DNA of 64,000 nucleotides from Novosphingobium taihuense (GTDB lineage Bacteria > Pseudomonadota > Alphaproteobacteria > Sphingomonadales > Sphingomonadaceae): assembly GCF_007830315.1 (NCBI RefSeq), contig NZ_VLKJ01000007.1, positions 124,001-188,000 of the forward strand. The letters run 5' to 3'. The position numbers were made by a program, and so were the translations under genes. The number at the start of each line of letters is the position of its first letter. Within the stretch, counting starts at the first letter, position 1. Of the stretch, positions 9,204-18,486 are shown one piece after another. Below the pieces are notes generated by a model. It was not told the origin of the DNA and did not search any database. It was given only the letters and a program-made list of their open reading frames with translations.

Positions 9204-10730
9204 ATGTCAGGATTGGATCAGCGCAGGATCGTCATCGCGGGAGGTGGCACGGCAGGCTGGATGACCGCGGCGGCACTCGCGCGGGTTGCAGCACCGCACT
9301 GGCAGATCACACTCGTGGAATCCGAGGAAATCGGAACAGTCGGTGTGGGCGAGGCGACAATTCCCATGATCCGCCTGTTCAACCAGACACTCGGCATCGA
9401 TGAGGCGCAATTCCTGCGCGAAACGCACGGCACATGGAAGCTCGGCATTGCCTTCGAAGGCTGGGGTGCTTTCACGGACCGTTACATCCACGGCTTCGGC
9501 CTGACTGGGCGCAGCCTTGGTGTGCTCCCATTCCATCACTACTGGCTTCGCGGACGCGCAGAGGGCTTTGCCGGTCCGCTTGGCGAATACGTGCTTAATG
9601 CCGTTGCCTGCGATGCCAGCAAGTTTGCACACATCGATCGGCCACAGGGAAGTGCGCTGCCGCCGATGCCCTATGCCTACCATTTCGATGCTTCGCTATA
9701 CGCCGCGTTCCTGCGGCGTTTCGCCGAGGCGCGTGGTGTCGTTCGGATCGAGGGACGCATCGTCGGCTTTGACCGTGATGCGCTGAATGGTGATCTTTCC
9801 GCTCTGCGGCTGGATCGTGGCGAGGTGATCGAGGGGGATATCTTTGTCGACTGCTCGGGTTTTCGCAGCCTGTTACTAGGGCAGGAAATGGGTGTCGACT
9901 ATGTCGACTGGAGCCACTGGCTCAAGTGTGACCGGGCGGTGGCCGTACCCTGTGCGCGGGTCGAACCGTTGGTGCCTTACACCCGTTCCATCGCGCAACC
10001 GGCGGGCTGGTGCTGGCGCATTCCGTTGCAGCATCGCACAGGCAATGGCCACGTTTTCTGCTCCGACACGATGAGCGAGGACGAGGCTACGGCCCGTCTC
10101 ATCGGCCGCCTTGATGGCGAGGGGCTGGCCGAACCGCGCACCATCCGGTTCAAGGCGGGGCGGCGAGCAAAGTTCTGGGAGCGGAACGTCGTGGCGATCG
10201 GCCTCTCTTCTGGTTTCATTGAGCCGCTGGAATCGACATCGATCCATCTGATCCAGACCGCAATCAGCCGAGTCATCGACTTTCTGCCCAATGGACCGGT
10301 GCAGGACGCTGATCGCGATGCCTATAACCGTTTGGCAACATTCGAAATCGAGCGCATCCGTGACTTCGTGATCCTGCACTATGTGGCCAATGGCAGGCAT
10401 GGTGAGCCCTTCTGGGACTCTCTGAGGCAAATGAAGGTAAACGGGCAACTCCCAAAGGCATTGGGGGAGCGTATGGCCATGTTCAGGGCAACAGGGCGCA
10501 TCGTGCGCGAGCATGACGAACTGTTCGATGTACCCGGTTGGGTCCAGGTGATGATCGGGCAGGGCGTTCTGCCCGAGCGCTGGCACCCGCTCGCCGATCA
10601 GGTCGCTCCCGGGAGCTTGAAAGCCTTCCTCGATACTGTACGCGGTGCTTACGAAAAGGACGTTGCCCGAATGCCAACTCACGCCGAATATGTAGCCCAT
10701 GTTTGCAGGCAGGTTCCGGCACATGCGTAG
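9204..10730 (+). CDS. Flavin-dependent tryptophan-halogenase family protein
   Basis: A 508-residue FAD enzyme. The dinucleotide loop GGGTAGW is at residues 13-19, the catalytic lysine is at position 79 in TWKLG (the same number as in PrnA), the WxWxIP motif is at 269-274, and PLES, containing the catalytic glutamate equivalent (Glu343), is also present. All hallmark residues of halogenases are therefore intact. The start at 9204 is preferred over 9198 because GGGAG then lies 7 bases upstream. It sits between the sugar receptor and the amylase genes, overlapping the amylase start by 8 bases, so it belongs to the carbohydrate operon. Such halogenase-like genes are common beside TonB receptors in sphingomonads, xanthomonads and caulobacters, but their true substrate there is unknown; tryptophan is not assured. 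Confidence 0.85.
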   Translation: MSGLDQRRIVIAGGGTAGWMTAAALARVAAPHWQITLVESEEIGTVGVGEATIPMIRLFNQTLGIDEAQFLRETHGTWKLGIAFEGWGAFTDRYIHGFGLTGRSLGVLPFHHYWLRGRAEGFAGPLGEYVLNAVACDASKFAHIDRPQGSALPPMPYAYHFDASLYAAFLRRFAEARGVVRIEGRIVGFDRDALNGDLSALRLDRGEVIEGDIFVDCSGFRSLLLGQEMGVDYVDWSHWLKCDRAVAVPCARVEPLVPYTRSIAQPAGWCWRIPLQHRTGNGHVFCSDTMSEDEATARLIGRLDGEGLAEPRTIRFKAGRRAKFWERNVVAIGLSSGFIEPLESTSIHLIQTAISRVIDFLPNGPVQDADRDAYNRLATFEIERIRDFVILHYVANGRHGEPFWDSLRQMKVNGQLPKALGERMAMFRATGRIVREHDELFDVPGWVQVMIGQGVLPERWHPLADQVAPGSLKAFLDTVRGAYEKDVARMPTHAEYVAHVCRQVPAHA

Positions 10731-12546
10731 GCTTGCAGCTTTTTCCCTCTTTTCGCTCGTTGTCGCACAGCCTGCGGGCGCAGATGTGCCACTGGCTGAA
10801 GTGCGGGCGCGCCCAGCTGCTGGTGAGACGATCTATTTCCTGCTTCCCGACCGTTTCGAGAATGGCGAAAGGGCCAATGATCTTGGGGGATTGAAGGGTG
10901 ATCGCTACAAGACCGGCTTCGATCCGTCAGCCAAGGGTTTCTATCACGGTGGTGACCTCAAGGGGCTGACCGCGCGGCTCGATTACCTGCAAGGGTTGGG
11001 CGCGACAGCAATATGGGTGGCGCCGGTGTTCCGGAACAAGCCGGTCCAAGGCGGGCCTGGCCTCGAGAGCGCGGGCTACCACGGCTATTGGGTGACCGAC
11101 TTCACGCGCGTCGACCCGCATTTTGGAACGAATGCCGAGTTCAAGGCTCTGGTCGATGCGGCCCATGCGCGAGGCATGAAGGTTTACATGGACATCATCG
11201 CCAACCACACCGCCGACGTGATTCAGTACAAGGGGGAGCAGTACACCTACCGCGACAAGGCAAATTGGCCCTATTCGCGCAAGGGTGGTCTCAGCGGCAA
11301 GCCAATCAACCAAGGCTTTGCGGGAGACGAGGACTCCAGCACCGCGAACTTTGCAAAGCTCACCGATCCCGGTGCAGCCTATGAACCCTTCGTGCCTCGT
11401 GCCGAAGCACATGTTAAGGTGCCCGACTGGCTCAACGTCCCGATCTATTATCACAACCGTGGCGACAGCACGTTTCGCGGCGAGAACAGCCGCTTCGGTG
11501 ACTTTGCCGGGCTCGACGACCTCTTCACTGAGCATCCGCGGGTGCGGGCCGGCATGATCGAGATCTATGCCGACTGGATCAAGCAGTTCGGGATCGACGG
11601 CTTTCGCATCGACACTGCCAAGCATGTCGACCCCGGGTTCTGGCAAGCATTCATTCCCGCCATGCTCGATACTGCAAAGCAAGCGGGGATACCCAACTTC
11701 ACCATCTTTGGTGAAGTGGCGCACGAGGGTCCCGATCCGGGGACTATCGCTCGCTACACCCGACGCGACGGCTATCCCGCAGTGCTGGACTTCGCCTTCC
11801 AGGGCGCTGTTCGTGCAGTGCTGGGGCAGGGGAAGGGAACAGAAGTCCTCGCCGACACCTTCGATGGCGACGTGCTTTACCAAGGCGGTGAGGAAGCCGC
11901 GCTGGCCATGCCGACGTTCCTAGGCAATCACGACATGGGGCGGTTCTCCACGCTGATCCGCAAGGATCTGCCGGGTATTGGCGATGAGGAGTTGCTCAAG
12001 CGCGTCGAACTCGCCCACGTCATGCTACTCACCCTGCGCGGATCGCCGGTCATCTACTACGGCGACGAGCAGGGCTTCGTCGGCGATGGCAACGATCAGG
12101 ACGCGCGCGAGGACATGTTCGCAAGCAAAGTCGCGACCTACAACGACAATCGCCTGCTTGGATCCAGGTCGACGACCGCTGTCGCCAACTTCGACCCTGG
12201 CCATCCGTTCTATCGCCTGGTTTCCACGCTTACGAAGCTTCGCAGGGATCACCCGGCGCTGGCACGTGGCAAGCAGGTCACGCGGACGTATTCGGACGGC
12301 CCCGGATTGTTTTCCGTCTCCCGCTTCGATCCAGTTAGCGGTAGCGAGTATTTCATTGCCTTCAACACCTCGGACAAGCCGATCGCTCAGCAAAGCGTGA
12401 TCGGGTCGTCTGCAACAAGCCTCGAAAGCCTTTACGGCCGCTGTCCTGCGCAGGTTTCTGCGCCCGGCAGCGTCACCGTAGAACTTCCCGCGTTCGGCAG
12501 CATGGTCTGCCGCCTTGCTCCCTCCCCGGAAATCCCTGTTCGATGA
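10723..12546 (+). CDS. Periplasmic GH13 alpha-amylase / cyclomaltodextrinase-type enzyme
   Basis: A 607-residue GH13 enzyme with a signal peptide (residues 1-19, ending PAGA) when the start is taken at 10723; the ORF can extend 8 residues upstream inside the halogenase gene. The catalytic triad is visible: nucleophile Asp297 in GFRIDTAKH, acid/base Glu331 in FGEVAHE and Asp404 in GNHDMG. The opening IYFLLPDRFENG is typical of the subfamilies that split cyclodextrins, pullulan and maltodextrin. It would shorten glucans in the periplasm after receptor uptake. Its stop overlaps the next ATG (ATGA). Confidence 0.9.
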   Translation: MRRLAAFSLFSLVVAQPAGADVPLAEVRARPAAGETIYFLLPDRFENGERANDLGGLKGDRYKTGFDPSAKGFYHGGDLKGLTARLDYLQGLGATAIWVAPVFRNKPVQGGPGLESAGYHGYWVTDFTRVDPHFGTNAEFKALVDAAHARGMKVYMDIIANHTADVIQYKGEQYTYRDKANWPYSRKGGLSGKPINQGFAGDEDSSTANFAKLTDPGAAYEPFVPRAEAHVKVPDWLNVPIYYHNRGDSTFRGENSRFGDFAGLDDLFTEHPRVRAGMIEIYADWIKQFGIDGFRIDTAKHVDPGFWQAFIPAMLDTAKQAGIPNFTIFGEVAHEGPDPGTIARYTRRDGYPAVLDFAFQGAVRAVLGQGKGTEVLADTFDGDVLYQGGEEAALAMPTFLGNHDMGRFSTLIRKDLPGIGDEELLKRVELAHVMLLTLRGSPVIYYGDEQGFVGDGNDQDAREDMFASKVATYNDNRLLGSRSTTAVANFDPGHPFYRLVSTLTKLRRDHPALARGKQVTRTYSDGPGLFSVSRFDPVSGSEYFIAFNTSDKPIAQQSVIGSSATSLESLYGRCPAQVSAPGSVTVELPAFGSMVCRLAPSPEIPVR

Positions 12547-14177
12547 AGACTTCAGAAGCCGTTCTTGCCAGTCCCAAGCCGCAGGTTGACGCGCCGTGGT
12601 GGCGTGGTGCCGCGATCTATCAGATCTATCCGCGCAGCTATTGCGATTCCAATGGCGATGGCATTGGCGATCTGCCCGGTATCACTTCACGCCTCGAGCA
12701 CGTAGCGAGGCTGGGCGTCGATGCCATCTGGGTGTCGCCGTTCTTCACATCGCCAATGCGCGACTTCGGCTACGACGTGGCCGACTATTGCGATGTCGAT
12801 CCGATTTTCGGCAATCTTACCGATTTTGATGCGATGGTGAAGCGAGCCCACGAACTGGGGCTCAAGGTCACGATCGACCAAGTCTATGCGCACACATCCG
12901 ACTTGCATCCGTGGTTCGAAGAGAGCCGTCAGGACAAGGTGAATGGCAAGTCCGACTGGTATGTCTGGGCCGACCCCAAGACCGATGGCTCACCGCCATC
13001 CAACTGGCAGTCGGTTTTTGGTGGCCCAGCATGGACCTGGGATGCGCGGCGCCGGCAGTATTACCTGCACAACTTCCTTTCCAGCCAGCCACAGATGAAT
13101 GCGCACAATCCGGAGGTGCAGGAAGCGCTGTTGGGCGTGATGCGGTTCTGGCTCGACCGCGGTGTGGACGGGTTCCGCCTCGACGCCCTGAACTTCCTGA
13201 TGCACGACCCGACGCTGCGGGACAATCCACCGGCACCGGACGACGGCCGTCGCAAGACGCGCCCGTTCGATTACCAACTCAAGATCTACAATCAGTCGCA
13301 CCCGGACATCATCAAGTTCATTCAGCGCGTTCGAAGCCTGTGTAACGAGTATGGCGCGGTGTTCACCGTGGCCGAAGTCGGCGGCGATCTGGCCGAGGCG
13401 GAGATGAAAGCCTTCACCGCTGGTGAACATCATCTCAACAGCGCCTACGGCTTCGACTTCCTTTACGCCGACAAGCTCACGCCGAAGTTCGTCGAGCAGG
13501 CCGTTGCCAAGTGGCCTGATACGCCAGGGATAGGTTGGCCGAGTTGGGCATTCGAGAACCACGATGCGCCGCGCGCACTTTCACGCTGGTGCCTACCTGA
13601 AGAGCGCGAGGCCTTTGCAAAGCTCAAGGCCATGCTGTTTGCTTCGCTGCGCGGTAACATCATCGTCTATCAGGGCGAGGAACTGGGCCTGACGCAAGTG
13701 GATATCCCGTTCGAGCAACTGCAGGACCCGGAAGCGATTGCCAACTGGCCGCTGACGCTGTCCCGCGATGGCGCTCGCACGCCGATGCCCTGGATGGTGC
13801 AATCCGGCGAGGGCGGGTTTACTTCGGGGGCGCCATGGCTGCCAGTGGGTGAAGAGAACCTTTCGCGCGCGGTTGACCGACAGGAGGCCGATCAGTCCTC
13901 GCTGCTGAACCTTACTACACAACTGCTGCGCCTGCGCCGCGAACACGCTGCGCTGCGCCTTGGCTCGTTCGAAGTGCTCCATGCAGACGAATGCCTACTT
14001 GCCATTCGGCGCGTTTCAGGAGAGCAATCGATTGCAGGAATGTTCAACCTGTCGTCCGTCCCCGTGGTCTGGCCGCAAGGGCTGGTAGGGGATGGAAGTG
14101 AAATCGCGTCGGTAAACGGCGCCGCCGTAGGACAGCTTCCGCCATTTGGCGCGCTACTGATCGAAGAGAGGATCTGA
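12543..14177 (+). CDS. Cytoplasmic GH13 alpha-glucosidase
   Basis: A 544-residue exo-acting GH13 enzyme of the oligo-1,6-/alpha-glucosidase branch, opening with WWRGAAIYQIYPRSY and DSNGDGIGDLPG. Catalytic residues are Asp214 (GFRLDAL), Glu278 (TVAEVGG) and Asp341 (ENHDAPR). No signal peptide is present, so it would hydrolyse imported maltose or maltodextrin to glucose in the cytosol, supplying the glucokinase at 20338. It overlaps the amylase by 4 bases and the GH97 gene by one base (TGATG), which indicates a tightly coupled operon. Isomaltose or sucrose activity is possible in this subfamily. Confidence 0.92.
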   Translation: MKTSEAVLASPKPQVDAPWWRGAAIYQIYPRSYCDSNGDGIGDLPGITSRLEHVARLGVDAIWVSPFFTSPMRDFGYDVADYCDVDPIFGNLTDFDAMVKRAHELGLKVTIDQVYAHTSDLHPWFEESRQDKVNGKSDWYVWADPKTDGSPPSNWQSVFGGPAWTWDARRRQYYLHNFLSSQPQMNAHNPEVQEALLGVMRFWLDRGVDGFRLDALNFLMHDPTLRDNPPAPDDGRRKTRPFDYQLKIYNQSHPDIIKFIQRVRSLCNEYGAVFTVAEVGGDLAEAEMKAFTAGEHHLNSAYGFDFLYADKLTPKFVEQAVAKWPDTPGIGWPSWAFENHDAPRALSRWCLPEEREAFAKLKAMLFASLRGNIIVYQGEELGLTQVDIPFEQLQDPEAIANWPLTLSRDGARTPMPWMVQSGEGGFTSGAPWLPVGEENLSRAVDRQEADQSSLLNLTTQLLRLRREHAALRLGSFEVLHADECLLAIRRVSGEQSIAGMFNLSSVPVVWPQGLVGDGSEIASVNGAAVGQLPPFGALLIEERI

Positions 14178-16225
14178 TGCGTAATCTTCTGAACCTTGCA
14201 GCGCCGCTGGCGCTGAGCCTTTCGTGCGCCCTCGCTTCGCCTGCTATGGCCGAGACGGTTACTGCTTCTTCGCCCGACGGCTCACTGGTCCTGTCAGTCA
14301 CGACGGACAATGACGGGCATCCGCTCTACAGTCTGACACGCAAGGGCAAGCTGCTGCTTGGCTCTTCGATGCTGGGCTTCATCACCAGTGACGGTCCGAC
14401 AATGCAGCGCGGACAGAAGATTATCGGCAGCGAGACGTCGTCGGGCAAGGAGACATGGGAGCAGCCTTGGGGTGAGCGCCGGTATGTCAGCGACAACCAC
14501 AACGAGCTTCTGGTGAGGTTCGAGCAGGTACCCGACTGGGGTGGCCGCCGAATGAACGTGCGCTTTCGCCTGTTCAACGACGGCTTCGGCTTCCGCTATG
14601 AAATGCCCGAGCAGCCCGCGATGAAGGTGATGAAGATCGCCGATGAGCTGACCGAGTTCAACGTTGCGCAAAACGGAACGGCCTGGTGGATTCCCGGCGG
14701 TGAGTGGAACCGGTATGAGCAGGTCTACCAGAAGACACCGGTCGACGGTGTTTCGACTGCGCATACACCGATCACGATGAAGCTTGATGACGGCACGCAC
14801 CTTTCTTTCCATGAAGCAGCCCTGGTCGATTACTCGGGCATGTGGCTGAAGCGCCAGACCGGCACGTCGTTCCGCGCGACGCTTGCCCCGTCGCCGAACG
14901 GCCCGAAGGTGACGCGTTCGCTGCCGTTCAGCACGCCTTGGCGCACAATGCGCGTCGCAGACAGTGCAAAGGGCATCGTCGAGAACGATCTCGAACTAAA
15001 CCTCAACGAGCCAAACAAGATCGGTGACGTCTCATATTTCAAGCCGATGAAGTACATCGGTATCTGGTGGGGCATGATCCGTGGCGACTGGAGCTGGGCC
15101 GAAGGCCCGCAGCATGGTGCGACGACCACGAGGACCAAGCAGTACATCGACTTTGCCGCCAAGCACGGCTTCGGCGGAGTGCTTGTGGAAGGCTGGGACA
15201 AGGGTTGGAATGGAACCTGGTTCGGCAGCGGCAAGGACTTCTCCTACACCCAGGCAACGCCTGACTTCGATCTTGAGGCGGTTACGAGGTACGGCGCAAA
15301 AAAGGGCGTGATGCTCATCGGCCACCACGAAACCGGTGGCAATATCGCGAACTACGAAGCGCAACTCGATGACGCGATGAAGCTCTACGACAAGCTGGGC
15401 GTTCGCGCGGTGAAAACCGGCTACGTGGCTGATGCGGGGGGTATTCTTGCCCCCGGCGATGCTCCGGGCCGCTACCGAATGGAGTACCACGACGGGCAAC
15501 GTCAGGTGCAGCATCACCTAAAGGTGGTGGAGACGGCAGCGAAGTATCGCATTGCGATCAACGCGCACGAGCCGGTGAAGGATACCGGCCTGCGCCGCAC
15601 CTATCCTAACTGGATCGACCGTGAGGGGGCACGGGGCATGGAATACAATGCCTGGGGCCAGTTTGCGAATGGTCCGGACCACGAGCCAACGCTGGTATAT
15701 ACCCGTATGCTCTCTGGCCCGATGGATTTTACGCCCGGCATCCTCAGCCTTGAAGGTGCCAACAAAGTGCCGCTTGCCTCGACACTCGCCAAGCAGCTCG
15801 GCCTCTACCTTGCGATCTATTCGCCCATCCAGATGGCGGCGGATTTCATTGAAAGCCTTGAGGCGCATCCGAAAGAACTGGCGTTCATCAAGCAGGTGCC
15901 GGCCGACTGGTCAGAGAGCCACCTAATTGCCGGCGAAGTGGGCGACTACGCGATCTTCGCGCGCAAAGATCGAAACAGTCAGGACTGGTATGTCGGCGGC
16001 GTCAACGATGCCACTGCAAGGGATGTTTCGCTCAGCCTCAATTTTCTTGAGGAGGGCAAGACCTACACTGCCACGATCTGGAAGGACGGCGAGGGCGCGA
16101 CATATGAAACCGATGCCCGCCATCGCATTTCCTACGCCACGCTCAAGGTGAGGAAGGGCGATGCCCTTCCCGTGTGGCTGGCGCCGGGCGGCGGGCTTGC
16201 TGTGCGGCTTCATCCCGGGAAGTAG
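14177..16225 (+). CDS. Periplasmic GH97 alpha-glucosidase (SusB-like)
   Basis: A 682-residue secreted enzyme with signal peptide ending AMA (residue 25). The N-terminal beta-sandwich is followed by a TIM barrel with the GH97 motifs INAHEP (Glu465) and REGARGMEYN (Glu489). The 24-residue spacing equals that between Glu508 and Glu532 of Bacteroides SusB. The strand reading VKTGYV carries glycine where retaining alpha-galactosidases have a nucleophilic aspartate, so the inverting alpha-glucosidase group is likelier. It would release glucose from maltodextrin in the periplasm. It ends the operon and is followed by an intrinsic terminator. Confidence 0.92.
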   Translation: MRNLLNLAAPLALSLSCALASPAMAETVTASSPDGSLVLSVTTDNDGHPLYSLTRKGKLLLGSSMLGFITSDGPTMQRGQKIIGSETSSGKETWEQPWGERRYVSDNHNELLVRFEQVPDWGGRRMNVRFRLFNDGFGFRYEMPEQPAMKVMKIADELTEFNVAQNGTAWWIPGGEWNRYEQVYQKTPVDGVSTAHTPITMKLDDGTHLSFHEAALVDYSGMWLKRQTGTSFRATLAPSPNGPKVTRSLPFSTPWRTMRVADSAKGIVENDLELNLNEPNKIGDVSYFKPMKYIGIWWGMIRGDWSWAEGPQHGATTTRTKQYIDFAAKHGFGGVLVEGWDKGWNGTWFGSGKDFSYTQATPDFDLEAVTRYGAKKGVMLIGHHETGGNIANYEAQLDDAMKLYDKLGVRAVKTGYVADAGGILAPGDAPGRYRMEYHDGQRQVQHHLKVVETAAKYRIAINAHEPVKDTGLRRTYPNWIDREGARGMEYNAWGQFANGPDHEPTLVYTRMLSGPMDFTPGILSLEGANKVPLASTLAKQLGLYLAIYSPIQMAADFIESLEAHPKELAFIKQVPADWSESHLIAGEVGDYAIFARKDRNSQDWYVGGVNDATARDVSLSLNFLEEGKTYTATIWKDGEGATYETDARHRISYATLKVRKGDALPVWLAPGGGLAVRLHPGK

Positions 16226-16248
16226 CGAAATAAGTCTGTGAGAAGATT

Positions 16249-16291
16249 GCAGTCGGCGATGGTGCAGTGCAAACCATCGTCGGCTGCTTTT
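16249..16291 (+). terminator. Intrinsic terminator after GH97 gene
   Basis: A 15-base stem (16249-16263 with 16273-16287, two G:U pairs) closes a 9-base loop and is followed by four T. It begins 23 bases after the GH97 stop and separates the carbohydrate operon from zwf. Confidence 0.8.
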
Positions 16292-16308
16292 GTACGCATA
16301 GCTATCCT

Positions 16309-16320
16309 GCATACATATGC
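16309..16320. promoter_or_regulatory. Operator-like palindrome upstream of zwf
   Basis: The element GCATACATATGC has complementary 5-base arms and matches the receptor-promoter element at 10 of 12 positions. It lies about 100 bases before the zwf start, just after the terminator. Binding by the LacI protein encoded at 4997-6031 is inferred. Confidence 0.45.
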
Positions 16321-16412
16321 GTGCTGAACTGGTCTGTTTAAGGGGCTAGGGCCATTGTGCGAGGCACGGGCCCGGGCTGGTTCCAGCCCCCCGCAACGCC
16401 AACGGGAGAATT

Positions 16413-17867
16413 GTGTCGATGATCGAAACCAGCTGCTCGGCCTTGCTGCTGTTCGGTGCGACCGGGGACCTTTCGCGGCGCATGTTGCTGCCCTCGCTTT
16501 ATGCTCTCCACGAAGACGGGCTGATCCGTCCGGACTTGCGCATTGTCGGCACTGCGCGGTCGGAGCACGACGATGCGGAGTTCCGCGAGTTTGCGTGCGC
16601 CGCCCTGGCCGAATTTCTGCCTGAAGACCGTCGTGACGAGGAAAAGCTGGCAAGCTTCCTCGATCGTTTGGAGTACCAGACGCTCGATGCGTCCAATGTC
16701 GATGGCTTCGGTGCGCTGGCAGAAAAGCTGGGCGATACCTCATGCGGGTTGTCGATCTTTCTTTCGACCGCGCCATTCCTGTTCGAACCGACGATCGAAG
16801 GCCTGAAGCGGGCAGGGCTGGCCCATGCCAACGTGCGCATCGGCCTTGAAAAGCCGTTGGGCAACGATCTCGCCTCGTCCAACCGGATCAACGATGCGGT
16901 AGCCGCAGCCTTTGCCGAGGAACAGATCTTCCGGATCGACCATTACCTTGGCAAGGAAACGGTTCAAAACCTGATGGCACTGCGCTTTGCCAACATGATG
17001 TTCGAGCCGTTGTGGAACGCAGGCGGCATCGACCATGTGCAGATCACCGTCAGCGAGACCGTCGGCCTCGAAGGCCGCAAGGGCTTCTATGATGACACCG
17101 GCGCCGTGCGAGACATGGTGCAAAATCACATACTCCAGTTGCTGGCATTGACCGCGATGGAACCACCTGCGAACCTCGACGCAACGTCCATCCGCGATGA
17201 AAAGGTCAAGGTTCTGCGGGCGCTGCGGCCGGTAAAGGCCGAGGAAATGGTTCGCGGCCAGTACCGAACCGGCGCCGTCAAGGGGGCTTCGGTGGCGGGC
17301 TACCAAGAAGACCTTGGCGAGGTTTCGGACACAGAGACTTTCGTCGCAATCAAGGCTCACGTCGATAATTGGCGCTGGACCGGGGTGCCGTTCTACCTGC
17401 GCACCGGCAAGCGTCTGGCCGAGCGGCGCAGCGAGATTGTGGTCGAGTTCAAGCAGGTTCCGCACAACGTCTTTGCCGAGCGCGGTGGGCGCATACGTGC
17501 AAACCGTCTCGTCATCCGTCTCCAGCCCGAAGAATACGTGCGGCTGCAGGTCATGGCCAAGGAGCCGGGTCTCGATCGCGGTGGCATCGTGCTGCGGGAG
17601 GTCAACCTTGATCTTTCGCTGACCACGGCTTTTGCCAAGGCGCGCCGTCGGATCGCCTATGAACGCTTGCTGCTTGACCTGATCGAGGGCGAGCAGACCC
17701 TGTTCGTTCGCCGAGACGAGGTGGAAGCGCAATGGAAATGGGTCGATGCCATCCGCAAGGTCTGGTCGGACACGGACATGGAGGCCAAGCCTTATGCTGC
17801 AGGGTCATGGGGCCCCAACGCTGGTATTGCCCTGACCGAACGTGACGGAAGAAGCTGGAATGACTGA
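16413..17867 (+). CDS. zwf: Glucose-6-phosphate 1-dehydrogenase
   Basis: A 484-residue enzyme oxidising glucose-6-phosphate to 6-phosphogluconolactone with NAD(P)+, the entry to the Entner-Doudoroff and pentose-phosphate routes. The coenzyme loop LLFGATGDLSRR is near residue 10, and the substrate-binding signature RIDHYLGKE has Asp176-His177-Tyr178. The start is the GTG at 16413 (GGGAG 4 bases upstream) or the ATG two codons later. It is the first gene of zwf-pgl-edd-glk, overlapping pgl by 8 bases. The palindrome at 16309 suggests control by a sugar repressor. Confidence 0.96.
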   Translation: MSMIETSCSALLLFGATGDLSRRMLLPSLYALHEDGLIRPDLRIVGTARSEHDDAEFREFACAALAEFLPEDRRDEEKLASFLDRLEYQTLDASNVDGFGALAEKLGDTSCGLSIFLSTAPFLFEPTIEGLKRAGLAHANVRIGLEKPLGNDLASSNRINDAVAAAFAEEQIFRIDHYLGKETVQNLMALRFANMMFEPLWNAGGIDHVQITVSETVGLEGRKGFYDDTGAVRDMVQNHILQLLALTAMEPPANLDATSIRDEKVKVLRALRPVKAEEMVRGQYRTGAVKGASVAGYQEDLGEVSDTETFVAIKAHVDNWRWTGVPFYLRTGKRLAERRSEIVVEFKQVPHNVFAERGGRIRANRLVIRLQPEEYVRLQVMAKEPGLDRGGIVLREVNLDLSLTTAFAKARRRIAYERLLLDLIEGEQTLFVRRDEVEAQWKWVDAIRKVWSDTDMEAKPYAAGSWGPNAGIALTERDGRSWND

Positions 17868-18486
17868 CCGCGTACCCGCTAGCGTCCGATGGGCACAACC
17901 CGGCGACGCGGCGGCCGTTGCCGATCACATCGCTCGCGTGGTTTCGACGCCTGGAACCAAGCGAATGGCCTTCACCGGAGGATCCACGCCGATCAAGGTG
18001 CTTGCTCTGCTCAAGGATCGTCCGCTGGATTGGTCTACAGTTACGATCGCGCTCACCGATGATCGGCGGGTGAGCGATGATCACGCAGCAAGCAATTTCG
18101 GGAAGATTCACACGGCACTGGGTAGTTCTGGCGCTCGGTTTGAGCGTCTTGTCGAGGGCAAAAACGTGCAGCCCTTTGATCTTGTCTGGCTCGGCATGGG
18201 CGAGGATGGTCATGTGGCTTCGCTGTTCCCAGAAATGAAGTCGCACGTGCGGCCGGGACCGGCTGTAATCGCGACAACTCCGATCCCGCTGCCGCCCGAA
18301 GCACCTTTCGATCGGCTCACCCTGAACGAGAAGGCGTTGAAGGCGACGAAAGAGATCATACTCGTCGTTACTGGAAGCTCGAAGAAGGCGCTGCTCGAAC
18401 ATGCCTTGGCCGATGACGATCGCTACCCCGTGACCGATTTCCTGCGCGGCTATGGTCCGCCTGTTACCATCTATTGGAGCGAATGA
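17860..18486 (+). CDS. pgl: 6-phosphogluconolactonase
   Basis: A 208-residue DevB/NagB-type lactonase that hydrolyses 6-phosphogluconolactone to 6-phosphogluconate. The N-terminal sugar-phosphate loop MAFTGGSTP, the segment ALTDDRRV and the motif [14 protein letters not shown], with catalytic histidine, are present. The ATG at 17860 has GGAAGAAG 5 bases upstream, and an 8-base overlap with zwf indicates coupling. It is slightly shorter than the usual 230-240 residues because the N-terminus is compact. The next gene, edd, starts on the stop codon. Confidence 0.94.
   Translation: MTDRVPASVRWAQPGDAAAVADHIARVVSTPGTKRMAFTGGSTPIKVLALLKDRPLDWSTVTIALTDDRRVSDDHAASNFGKIHTALGSSGARFERLVEGKNVQPFDLVWLGMGEDGHVASLFPEMKSHVRPGPAVIATTPIPLPPEAPFDRLTLNEKALKATKEIILVVTGSSKKALLEHALADDDRYPVTDFLRGYGPPVTIYWSE

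Noticed and set aside
16740..17732. Long minus-strand frame opposite zwf, and similar ones opposite edd and the receptor 3' half
   Set aside because: Same reasoning: perfect antiphase with a certain gene, no motifs.
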